From Chryseobacterium sp. MYb7 (GTDB taxonomy: Bacteria; Bacteroidota; Bacteroidia; Flavobacteriales; Weeksellaceae), in the NCBI RefSeq assembly GCF_002979455.1, contig NZ_PCOU01000011.1, positions 82,226 to 146,225 on the forward strand: 64,000 nt of DNA. Reading direction: 5' to 3'. Positions 49,844 to 57,119 of the stretch are shown here, piece after piece. The stretch's first letter is position 1. The number at the start of each line of letters is the position of its first letter. Made by a program: the position numbers and the translations under genes. The notes under the pieces are model-generated. The model ran no database searches and was not told where the DNA came from. It worked only from the letters and a program-made list of their open reading frames with translations.

Positions 49844-50539
49844 CTATTTTATTTCAAAATAAAAACCCTGTTCTTCAAGCTCTTTGTATTTTTCTTTATT
49901 GAATGTAAAAAGTTTTCCGGGCCTGCCGCTGCCTTCTTTTTTAACGTTATTGGTTTCGTTAAGAAGACCATAGCTCATGATTTTTTTACGGAAATTTCTT
50001 CTATCAATTTCCTGTCCTACAATCGTTTTATAAAGATTTTCAAGATCTGAAAAAGGGAATTCTTCATTGAGAAGATTGAAGCCGATCGGCTGGTACTGAA
50101 TTTTCGTGCGAAGTCTTTTTAAAGCAGTTTCAATGATTGTTTTATGATCAAAAGCTACTGAAGGAAGTTTATTAATACTGAACCATTGTGCATCTTCCGC
50201 ATCCGAATCAGCAAACAGTTCATGATAAGAAGGGTTCACAAGTCCCAGATAGGCCACAGAAACCACTCTGTTCCTTGGGTCACGGCCAAGATTACCAAAT
50301 GTATACAATTGCTCCAAAAAATCGGGCTTTATACCTGCCTCTTCATAGAGTTCTCTTTTTACCGCATCATCTACACTTTCATCATCAAGAACAAGTCCAC
50401 CTGGTAATGCCCAGCCTCCTTTAAAAGGTTCAATATTTCTTTTAATCAGAAGGATCTGAAGATCTTTTTTGTCAAAATATCCGAAAATAACGGCATCTAC
50501 AGCCACTTTTATATTCTGTAATTTTTTTGGAGACTCCAT
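49844..50539 (-). CDS. nrtR: NrtR-type Nudix transcriptional regulator
   Basis: From the ATG at 50539 the protein has 231 residues: a Nudix domain (VDAVIFGYFDKKDLQILLIK) and a C-terminal winged helix (QEIDRRNFRKKIMSYGLLNE, SGRPGKLFTFNKEKYKELEE). The box GGLVLDDESVDDAVKRELYE-EAGI satisfies GX5EX7REUXEEXGU, so it may still hydrolyse. NrtR proteins bind ADP-ribose or related ligands and repress NAD-metabolism genes. The palindrome 8 bases upstream suggests autoregulation, and three more lie in the NADAR operon downstream. Confidence 0.92.
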   Translation of the reverse strand: MESPKKLQNIKVAVDAVIFGYFDKKDLQILLIKRNIEPFKGGWALPGGLVLDDESVDDAVKRELYEEAGIKPDFLEQLYTFGNLGRDPRNRVVSVAYLGLVNPSYHELFADSDAEDAQWFSINKLPSVAFDHKTIIETALKRLRTKIQYQPIGFNLLNEEFPFSDLENLYKTIVGQEIDRRNFRKKIMSYGLLNETNNVKKEGSGRPGKLFTFNKEKYKELEEQGFYFEIK

Positions 50540-50546
50540 AAATTGA

Positions 50547-50567
50547 TTTGCGTTACGAATACACAAA
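50547..50567. promoter_or_regulatory. Predicted NrtR operator, site 1 (autoregulatory)
   Basis: TTTGCGT-N7-ACACAAA overlaps a TAACTTTG -7 element on the minus strand (50564-50571) directly upstream of the NrtR ATG. Confidence 0.75.
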
Positions 50568-50662
50568 GTTACGATTTATGCCTGTATTAAAAAATAATTT
50601 AAGTTATAATAAAAGTTCCTATCTTTAAGTTATCATTATAACATTCTTAAAACTAAACAATT

Positions 50663-51307
50663 ATGAAAAATTTATTAACAATTCTTTCTGTAGCTTTTTT
50701 ATTAATAGCTTGTGAGAAAGGAAAAACAACAGCTTCTGCCGGTTCTGATAAAACAGATTCTACGGCTTCAAATTCTGAGTGGAAACCTGTAGATTCAGCA
50801 ACGGCCATGAAAGACTGGATGGCATACTCAACTCCGGGGGAAATGCAAAAAATGCTTGCAAAATCTGATGGAACATGGAACGGAGAAACGTCCATGTGGA
50901 TGGAAAATGGAGCAAAACCTATGATGAGTAAATCCGAAGCCATTAATAAAATGATGTTTGGCGGACGTTATCAGATCACTAATCACAAAGGTGACTTTAT
51001 GGGAATGCCTTTTGAAGGGATGAGCATTGTAGGATATGATAATTCAAAGAAGAAGTTTGTCAGTACTTGGATTGACAATATGGGAACCGGAATTATGCAT
51101 AGTGAAGGAGATTGGAATCCTTCCACAAAATCGGTTGAATTTAAAGGAAAAATGACAGATCCTTCAAGACCTGGAAAGGATTGTGATTTCAGTGAAGTAT
51201 TCACCTTTGTAGATGATAATACTCAAAAGCTGGAAATGTATGGCCCTGATTCTAAAACAGGAAAAGAGTATAAAACAATGGAAATAAAATATACCCGTAA
51301 AAAATAG
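50663..51307 (+). CDS. DUF1579 lipoprotein
   Basis: The 214-residue protein has a lipobox (LLTILSVAFLLIAC, Cys17) and a serine/threonine-rich linker. A DUF1579 domain follows: YSTPGEMQKMLAKSDGTWNG, MMFGGRYQITNHKGDFMGMP and FEGMSIVGYDNSKKKFVSTW. It is an anchored beta-barrel-like domain of unknown ligand. It diverges from nrtR and ends at a strong terminator. Confidence 0.88.
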   Translation: MKNLLTILSVAFLLIACEKGKTTASAGSDKTDSTASNSEWKPVDSATAMKDWMAYSTPGEMQKMLAKSDGTWNGETSMWMENGAKPMMSKSEAINKMMFGGRYQITNHKGDFMGMPFEGMSIVGYDNSKKKFVSTWIDNMGTGIMHSEGDWNPSTKSVEFKGKMTDPSRPGKDCDFSEVFTFVDDNTQKLEMYGPDSKTGKEYKTMEIKYTRKK

Positions 51308-51316
51308 ATTCATAAA

Positions 51317-51343
51317 AAAACCGCTTCTGACGAAGCGGTTTTT
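51317..51343. terminator. Bidirectional terminator
   Basis: AAAACCGCTTC and GAAGCGGTTTT enclose a tight loop, with T and A tracts outside, between the DUF1579 and lepA genes. Confidence 0.9.
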
Positions 51344-51363
51344 GTTTTATAATAAATTAAAAA

Positions 51364-53160
51364 TTAATCATTTAGCTTTAATACAGCCATAAATGCTGAT
51401 TGTGGTACTTCTACTCTACCAATCTGCTTCATTTTCTTCTTACCTTCTTTCTGCTTTTCCAATAGCTTACGCTTTCTGGAAATATCTCCTCCGTAACATT
51501 TTGCGGTAACGTCTTTTCTTAGAGCTTTAATAGTCTCTCTTGCGATAACTTTCGTTCCTAATGCAGCCTGAACAGCAATATCAAACTGTTGTCTAGGGAT
51601 CAGCTCACGAAGCTTCTCACACATTCTTTTACCGATGTAGTAAGCATTAGAATCGTGAATCAATGAAGATAATGCATCTACCATATCACCATTGATCAGG
51701 ATATCCATTTTTACAAGCTTGGAAGCTCTGAATCCGATTGGGTGATAATCGAATGAAGCATATCCTTTAGAGATTGATTTCAGTCTGTCATAGAAATCGA
51801 ATACAACCTCAGCAAGCGGCATATTGAAAATCAATTCTACTCTTTCTGATGTCAGATAACTCTGATTAACAATTTCACCTCTCTTTTCGATACATAAAGT
51901 CATTACTGCTCCTACGAAATCGGATTTTGTAATGATAGAAGCCTTAATGAAAGGTTCTTCTACTCTGTCCATCGTTGAAGGATCCATCATTTCAGATGGG
52001 TTGTTGATCAAAATAGGAACTTCAGGTTCTTTTTTAGTATAACCAAAATAAGAAACGTTCGGTACTGTTGTGATCACGTTCATATTGAACTCTCTGTCAA
52101 GACGTTCCTGAACAATTTCCATGTGAAGCATTCCTAAGAATCCACAACGGAAACCAAATCCAAGTGCTGCAGAACTTTCCGGCTCGAAAACCAGAGAAGC
52201 ATCATTCAGTCTTAATTTTTCAAGAGAGAATCTTAATTCTTCAAAGTCTTCGGAATCAATTGGGTAAATCCCGGCAAATACCATTGGTTTTACTTCTTCG
52301 AATCCATCAATTGGTCCATCAGCAGGATTTTCAAAAGAAGTGATGGTATCTCCTACTTTTACTTCACGGGCATCTTTAATACCGGAAACCAGATATCCTA
52401 CATCACCACACTGGATAGTTTTCTTTGGAACCTGTTTCAGTTTCAGAGTACCTACTTCATCAGCTCCATATTCTTTCCCTGTAGCAAAGAATTTGATCTT
52501 TTCATTTTTAGTAATACTTCCGTTCACTACTTTGAAATACGCTTCAATTCCTCTGAACGGGTTGTATACAGAGTCAAAAATCAAAGCCTGAAGCGGACCG
52601 TCAGGATTTCCTACCGGAGCAGGAATTCTTTCAACAATCTGCTCTAAAAGATGATGAACACCTTCTCCTGTTTTTCCGGAAACTCTTAATACATCTTCAT
52701 ATTCGCATCCGATCAGATTCATAATCTCATCGGTTACTTCTTCAGGATTTGCAGATGGAAGGTCAATTTTATTCAAAATCGGAATGATTGTCAAATCATT
52801 TTCCAATGCCAGATACAGGTTACTGATTGTTTGCGCCTGAATACTCTGTGCAGCATCTACAATAAGAAGAGCACCTTCGCAGGCAGCAATAGAACGGGAA
52901 ACTTCATAAGAAAAGTCAACGTGTCCCGGTGTATCAATAAGGTTTAAGATATATTTTTCTCCTTTATACTCATAATCCATCTGGATCGCATGCGACTTGA
53001 TTGTAATCCCACGTTCTTTCTCCAAATCCATATCATCAAGCGTCTGAGACTGTAATTCTCTTTGGGTAACGGTATTCGTATACTCCAATAGACGGTCTGC
53101 CAGGGTACTTTTACCGTGGTCGATATGAGCGATTATGCAAAAATTTCGTATGTTTTTCAT
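51364..53160 (-). CDS. lepA: Elongation factor 4 (LepA)
   Basis: The 598-residue translational GTPase starts at [20 protein letters not shown]. It shows G2/G3 ([37 protein letters not shown]), [13 protein letters not shown], and the LepA-specific C-terminal end ([40 protein letters not shown]). It helps ribosomes in elongation or assembly. The length is typical. Confidence 0.97.
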   Translation of the reverse strand: MKNIRNFCIIAHIDHGKSTLADRLLEYTNTVTQRELQSQTLDDMDLEKERGITIKSHAIQMDYEYKGEKYILNLIDTPGHVDFSYEVSRSIAACEGALLIVDAAQSIQAQTISNLYLALENDLTIIPILNKIDLPSANPEEVTDEIMNLIGCEYEDVLRVSGKTGEGVHHLLEQIVERIPAPVGNPDGPLQALIFDSVYNPFRGIEAYFKVVNGSITKNEKIKFFATGKEYGADEVGTLKLKQVPKKTIQCGDVGYLVSGIKDAREVKVGDTITSFENPADGPIDGFEEVKPMVFAGIYPIDSEDFEELRFSLEKLRLNDASLVFEPESSAALGFGFRCGFLGMLHMEIVQERLDREFNMNVITTVPNVSYFGYTKKEPEVPILINNPSEMMDPSTMDRVEEPFIKASIITKSDFVGAVMTLCIEKRGEIVNQSYLTSERVELIFNMPLAEVVFDFYDRLKSISKGYASFDYHPIGFRASKLVKMDILINGDMVDALSSLIHDSNAYYIGKRMCEKLRELIPRQQFDIAVQAALGTKVIARETIKALRKDVTAKCYGGDISRKRKLLEKQKEGKKKMKQIGRVEVPQSAFMAVLKLND

Positions 53161-53275
53161 TTAAGAATCTTGTAATTTGCAAAGATAAAAAAAAGCGAGA
53201 GATTATTGTCTTTCATTATCTTATTGTATGAATTTATTTAATTTTCGTAATCATGTAATACATTATTTAAATCAA

Positions 53276-53307
53276 ACGGCTCTCACAAAAAGATCTGTGA
53301 GAGCCGT
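53276..53307. terminator. Terminator of the ECF-sigma operon
   Basis: ACGGCTCTCACA and TGTGAGAGCCGT pair in a perfect 12-bp stem with an 8-base loop. The T tract on the minus strand is weak. Confidence 0.75.
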
Positions 53308-53329
53308 CCAACATTAAAAAAATAAACTA

Positions 53330-53845
53330 TTATGGGTTTTGTTTAGGTACTGAAGTGTTATTGTCATGGTTTCCGTGAGGTCTTCTTTCATCCATTTTAT
53401 CTTTCATCATTTTCTCAGACTGAAACAACTTCAGCACTTTTTGGCAGGGAATCACCTGCTGCATTTTTTCTGCGTATTTTTTTCTGTTATCCAGTAGCTT
53501 TTGTCCTACTTCAAAGCTTTGCTGTAATTTAGCTTTTGCTTCATCATCCGTTAAGGTTTCAGGATCAAAGCTTGAGTTAAACTGACTTTTTATCTGCTTC
53601 TGGCTTTCCAGATATTCATTATACAATTGAGTAAACTCAGCTTTATCACCAGGGTCTACATTCAGACTTTCCATGATCATATTATTCCTGAATTTCTTGA
53701 GGAGGTCTTTTCTCTCTTCCGGAGAAAGATTATTGATGACTTCTTTCCTTTGCTTAGGATCCATTTTCTTCCAGTCATAATCCGTCCTCTGGGCATTTAA
53801 GCCAAAGCCGTAAATAATCAAAAACGCAAATAATATCTTTTTCAT
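53330..53845 (-). CDS. Periplasmic sensor-like protein of the ECF-sigma operon
   Basis: The 171-residue exported protein (signal KKILFAFLIIYGFGLNAQRT) is helical and charged: KKMDPKQRKEVINNLSPEER, FTQLYNEYLESQKQIKSQFN and DDEAKAKLQQSFEVGQKLLD. It looks like an extracytoplasmic Spy/CpxP-like or sensor-of-ECF-sigma protein. It is the third gene after the sigma and anti-sigma genes. Confidence 0.7.
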   Translation of the reverse strand: MKKILFAFLIIYGFGLNAQRTDYDWKKMDPKQRKEVINNLSPEERKDLLKKFRNNMIMESLNVDPGDKAEFTQLYNEYLESQKQIKSQFNSSFDPETLTDDEAKAKLQQSFEVGQKLLDNRKKYAEKMQQVIPCQKVLKLFQSEKMMKDKMDERRPHGNHDNNTSVPKQNP

Positions 53846-53851
53846 CTCTTT

Positions 53852-54394
53852 TTAATTATATATATCCAAATAAACGTCTTGGGTCGAATTACTTGCTAAC
53901 TCTGCAATTTCAGTGTTAGAAAACGAGTCCAGATACTCATTCATTTGTGTTTCATCTTTTTTGGGTGTTGCTTTTACCGGTTTTGGTGTCTCTGATATTT
54001 TTTCAGATTCATCTACACCTTTAGAAGCATAAACATTTTTATAATTTTGATTTTCAACTGTTTGATTATTATTTTCAACAGAAGTTAAATCAGATTTTAA
54101 AGTTTCATAAGCCTTCTCGCTCTCTGTCTTTGGTTCTTCATTATTGACAGCATATTCCGTTTTAGCATTCAGTGTTTGCTCCACAGAATCATTATCTGAA
54201 TTGAAAACATAGGTTGCTCCAAAGATCAAAGCGAGTGATGCCGCTGCAGCATACATCCAATTCAGATTAAAGACAGGTGCTTTTTTACTTGTCTTTATAT
54301 CATTCATAACGTTCTCCTGAATATTTTCAAACATATTATCAGGAACTGTGTAAATGTTTTTACGCTCTAGTTTTTCTATGTCGAACTCTTTCAT
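53852..54394 (-). CDS. Probable anti-sigma factor
   Basis: The 180-residue protein has a cytosolic N-terminal part of about 40 residues (MKEFDIEKLERKNIYTVPDN), one transmembrane helix (NWMYAAAASLALIFGATYVF) and a periplasmic, low-complexity tail. The layout fits a membrane-bound anti-sigma factor. It starts 17 bases after the sigma gene ends and ends 6 bases before the sensor-like gene. Confidence 0.75.
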   Translation of the reverse strand: MKEFDIEKLERKNIYTVPDNMFENIQENVMNDIKTSKKAPVFNLNWMYAAAASLALIFGATYVFNSDNDSVEQTLNAKTEYAVNNEEPKTESEKAYETLKSDLTSVENNNQTVENQNYKNVYASKGVDESEKISETPKPVKATPKKDETQMNEYLDSFSNTEIAELASNSTQDVYLDIYN

Positions 54395-54411
54395 CTCTGT
54401 TGGGTCAAAAA

Positions 54412-54963
54412 TTATCTTTCGTAATTTTCTTTAATATACTCTTCTATTTTCTGTTTGGCATAATGATAATTTGTTTTCAAAGTCCCTACAGACATATCTA
54501 CAATTTTTGATATCTCTTCATAGGGCAAATCATCATAATACCTCATCATAAATACCAGTTTCTGCTTTTCGGGCAGGCTCTGTATAGCATTCTGCAGTAA
54601 AATCTGTATTTCCTCAGCATCTCCTTCTGTGTTATCAGCAACAAGATTCTGCATGTGATACTCCGGATCTTCATCCGTTTTCTGCATTTTCTTCATTTTA
54701 TTAACCTGCTGTAGTGCTTCGTTGGTAGCGATTCTGTACAACCAGGTATATAACTGGCTATCATTTTTGAACTGATGAAAATTCTGATATGCTTTAATAA
54801 AAGTCTCCTGCAAAGTATCTTGTGCAAGATCTCCATCCACAATAATTCTTCTTATGTGCCAGTACAATCTGCTTTGATAGGCATCCATCAAGGCACGGAC
54901 TCCCTTATCCTGGGTCCGTGGATTCTGCATCAACGAAATAATCTCCGCGTCCTTAATCTTCAT
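54412..54963 (-). CDS. ECF-type RNA polymerase sigma factor
   Basis: The 183-residue protein has sigma region 2 (MDAYQSRLYWHIRRIIVDGD, AQDTLQETFIKAYQNFHQFK, QLYTWLYRIATNEAL) and region 4 (SLPEKQKLVFMMRYYDDLPY, EEISKIVDMSVGTLKTNYHYAKQ). It heads the operon with its anti-sigma and sensor-like genes. No target promoter can be fixed from here. Confidence 0.93.
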   Translation of the reverse strand: MKIKDAEIISLMQNPRTQDKGVRALMDAYQSRLYWHIRRIIVDGDLAQDTLQETFIKAYQNFHQFKNDSQLYTWLYRIATNEALQQVNKMKKMQKTDEDPEYHMQNLVADNTEGDAEEIQILLQNAIQSLPEKQKLVFMMRYYDDLPYEEISKIVDMSVGTLKTNYHYAKQKIEEYIKENYER

Positions 54964-55140
54964 AAGATGCTTTCACTGTTTTGGATTACAAAAATAACTG
55001 AAAGTTAAATTAAAAATTCAATTTTCAGATTAAAAATTAATATTATGAGACACTTACGCAATAAACGTGCCTATATGGAGGGATCATATTTCTAAAACCT
55101 CTTCCTTTTCAGGCTCATCTTAAAATCTTATATTTGTTAT

Positions 55141-55890
55141 ATGCAAATTGTAATAATCGGTTCCGGAAATGTTGCCTATCACATGGCAAAAGCTTTCACT
55201 TTGAAAAGTATTCCCCTGGCCCAGATTTTTGGCAGGAACGAAAAAGAATTAAGTAAAATTTCTGAAGAATTGCACATTCCTTATTCCACAGAGCATCTGG
55301 AAGAGGCTGATCTTTATATCATCTGTGTAAGTGATAATTCTGTGGAAGAAGTTTCGAAGATCATTACCAAAAAAGACAGTTTGGTAGCCCATACATCGGG
55401 ATCCCTTCCAAAAGAAGCGCTTTCCGGGGAATACAGGAAATCCAGCTTCTACCCTTTACAGACTTTCTCAAAATCCAAAGAACTGGAATATGAAAAAATA
55501 CCGTTTTTTGTAGAGGCAGAAAATGAGGAGGATCAGAAAATATTATTCGATCTTGCTTCGAAGATTTCAGAAAAGGTAATGGAAAGCAGCCATGAAAAAA
55601 GAAAATATATTCATTTGACAGCAGTTTTCGCCTGTAATTTTGTGAATCATCTTTTTTCAAGAGCTAAAGAAATTTCAGATTCTCAGGAAATTCCTTTTGA
55701 TTATTTTTTACCGCTGATTGATGAAACAGTGCAAAAAATTTATGAAATTGAGCCTAAGCAGGCACAGACCGGACCTGCAGTGAGAAATGATGTACGGATC
55801 TTACAACTGCATGAAGAGTTATTAAAAGACGAAAGTCTCGAAATTTATAAAACAATGAATCATTCTATTCAGAAAATGTATGAGTTATAA
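55141..55890 (+). CDS. Rossmann/DUF2520 domain protein
   Basis: The 249-residue protein has an NAD(P)-binding start (MQIVIIGSGNVAYHMAKAFT), AHTSGSLPKEALSGEYRKSS and the DUF2520 C-terminal half (YIHLTAVFACNFVNHLFSRA, EPKQAQTGPAVRNDVRILQL). It looks like a 6-phosphogluconate-dehydrogenase-like reductase of unknown substrate. TATATTTG ends 4 bases before the ATG, so the transcript may be leaderless. It overlaps the KdsC-like gene by 11 bases. Confidence 0.88.
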   Translation: MQIVIIGSGNVAYHMAKAFTLKSIPLAQIFGRNEKELSKISEELHIPYSTEHLEEADLYIICVSDNSVEEVSKIITKKDSLVAHTSGSLPKEALSGEYRKSSFYPLQTFSKSKELEYEKIPFFVEAENEEDQKILFDLASKISEKVMESSHEKRKYIHLTAVFACNFVNHLFSRAKEISDSQEIPFDYFLPLIDETVQKIYEIEPKQAQTGPAVRNDVRILQLHEELLKDESLEIYKTMNHSIQKMYEL

Positions 55891-56398
55891 AGAGAAATTA
55901 AAAGATATTAAAGCATTTGTATTTGATGTAGACGGAGTTTTTACAGACGGAAGTGTTTATCTTCTTCCCGGAGGAAATATGTGCAGGGTAATGAATGTAC
56001 TGGATGGCTATGCAGTAGTGAAAGCATTAAAAAATAATTATCTGATAGGTGTTATTACAGGAGGAAATGATGAAATGGTAAAGCACAGAATCAATTATCT
56101 GGGAATCCAGGATTATTATCCGAAGTCTCACAATAAAATTGAAGATTTTGAGAATTTTAAGAAAAAATATAATCTTAAAAATGAAGAAATTCTGACTATG
56201 GGAGATGATCTTCCGGATATTCATATTATGGAAAGTTCAGCTATTGCAGCGTGTCCTGAAAATGCAGTTCCAGAAGTAAAAGGGATCTCCGATTATATTT
56301 CCCCTAAAAAAGGAGGAACAGGCGCAGTGCGTGATGTCATTGAACAAGTGATGAAGGTTCAGGGGAACTGGCATGACGATAATACTCAATCTGTATAA
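55880..56398 (+). CDS. KdsC-type HAD phosphatase
   Basis: The 172-residue protein has HAD motif I in FVFDVDGVFTDGSVYLLPGG, motif II near GVITGGNDEM and motifs III/IV in ILTMGDDLPDIHIMESSAIA. The size and short cap match KDO-8-phosphate phosphatase, the last soluble step of KDO supply for LPS core, or a similar nonulosonate phosphatase. It is in a three-gene operon with DUF2520 and maf. Confidence 0.85.
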   Translation: MSYKEKLKDIKAFVFDVDGVFTDGSVYLLPGGNMCRVMNVLDGYAVVKALKNNYLIGVITGGNDEMVKHRINYLGIQDYYPKSHNKIEDFENFKKKYNLKNEEILTMGDDLPDIHIMESSAIAACPENAVPEVKGISDYISPKKGGTGAVRDVIEQVMKVQGNWHDDNTQSV

Positions 56399-56970
56399 TG
56401 AACGGGATGAAATTACTTTTAGCATCACAATCGCCAAGAAGAAAAGAACTACTTTCCAGCCTGGGTTTTGAATTTGAAGTCGTAAAAATAGACTGTGAAG
56501 AAATTATTCCGGAAAATATCAAGATAGATGAAGCTGCCGCTTATCTTTCTGATTTAAAAGCTGATGCTTTTAGAAGTTTGGAAGCTAATGAAGTTCTTTT
56601 AACCGCAGATACAGTAGTAGCTGTTGACGGTGTGATCCTTGGGAAACCTAAAGATGAGGACGACGCGTTCAAGATGCTTCGAAGCCTTTCGGGAAGAACC
56701 CACCAGGTTTATACGGGAATTACCATCAAAACTGCAAATAAAATTTTTACAGAAACTGATGTAGCAGACGTTACCCTTGATGAGCTTTCTGACGAAGAAA
56801 TCAACTATTACATTCAAAACTATAAACCTTTCGACAAAGCAGGCAGTTATGGTATTCAGGAATGGCTGGGAATGGCAAAAATCATCAATATGACAGGAAG
56901 TTTTTATACCATTATGGGACTTCCTACGCATCTTGTTTACAAAATATTGAAAGAAATCTCTCTGAGCTAA
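56398..56970 (+). CDS. maf: Maf-type nucleotide pyrophosphatase
   Basis: The 190-residue protein has the Maf signature LLLASQSPRRKELLSSLGFE, then DTVVAVDGVILGKPKDEDDA, SGRTHQVYTGI and DKAGSYGIQEWLGM. Maf enzymes hydrolyse noncanonical or pyrimidine NTPs. The start ATG overlaps the upstream TAA by one base, so coupling is tight. Confidence 0.95.
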   Translation: MNGMKLLLASQSPRRKELLSSLGFEFEVVKIDCEEIIPENIKIDEAAAYLSDLKADAFRSLEANEVLLTADTVVAVDGVILGKPKDEDDAFKMLRSLSGRTHQVYTGITIKTANKIFTETDVADVTLDELSDEEINYYIQNYKPFDKAGSYGIQEWLGMAKIINMTGSFYTIMGLPTHLVYKILKEISLS

Positions 56971-57119
56971 TCAATTATTGAAGTTTAGAATGTCTGTTAA
57001 AGTAAAAATAAAATATTTCCACAAGAAATATAAATATTATTCATTATAAAATTTTATTATTTTTACAAAATCATCAAACAGCTGATAATAAATAGAAGAT
57101 TAGCGAGTTATATTGAATA

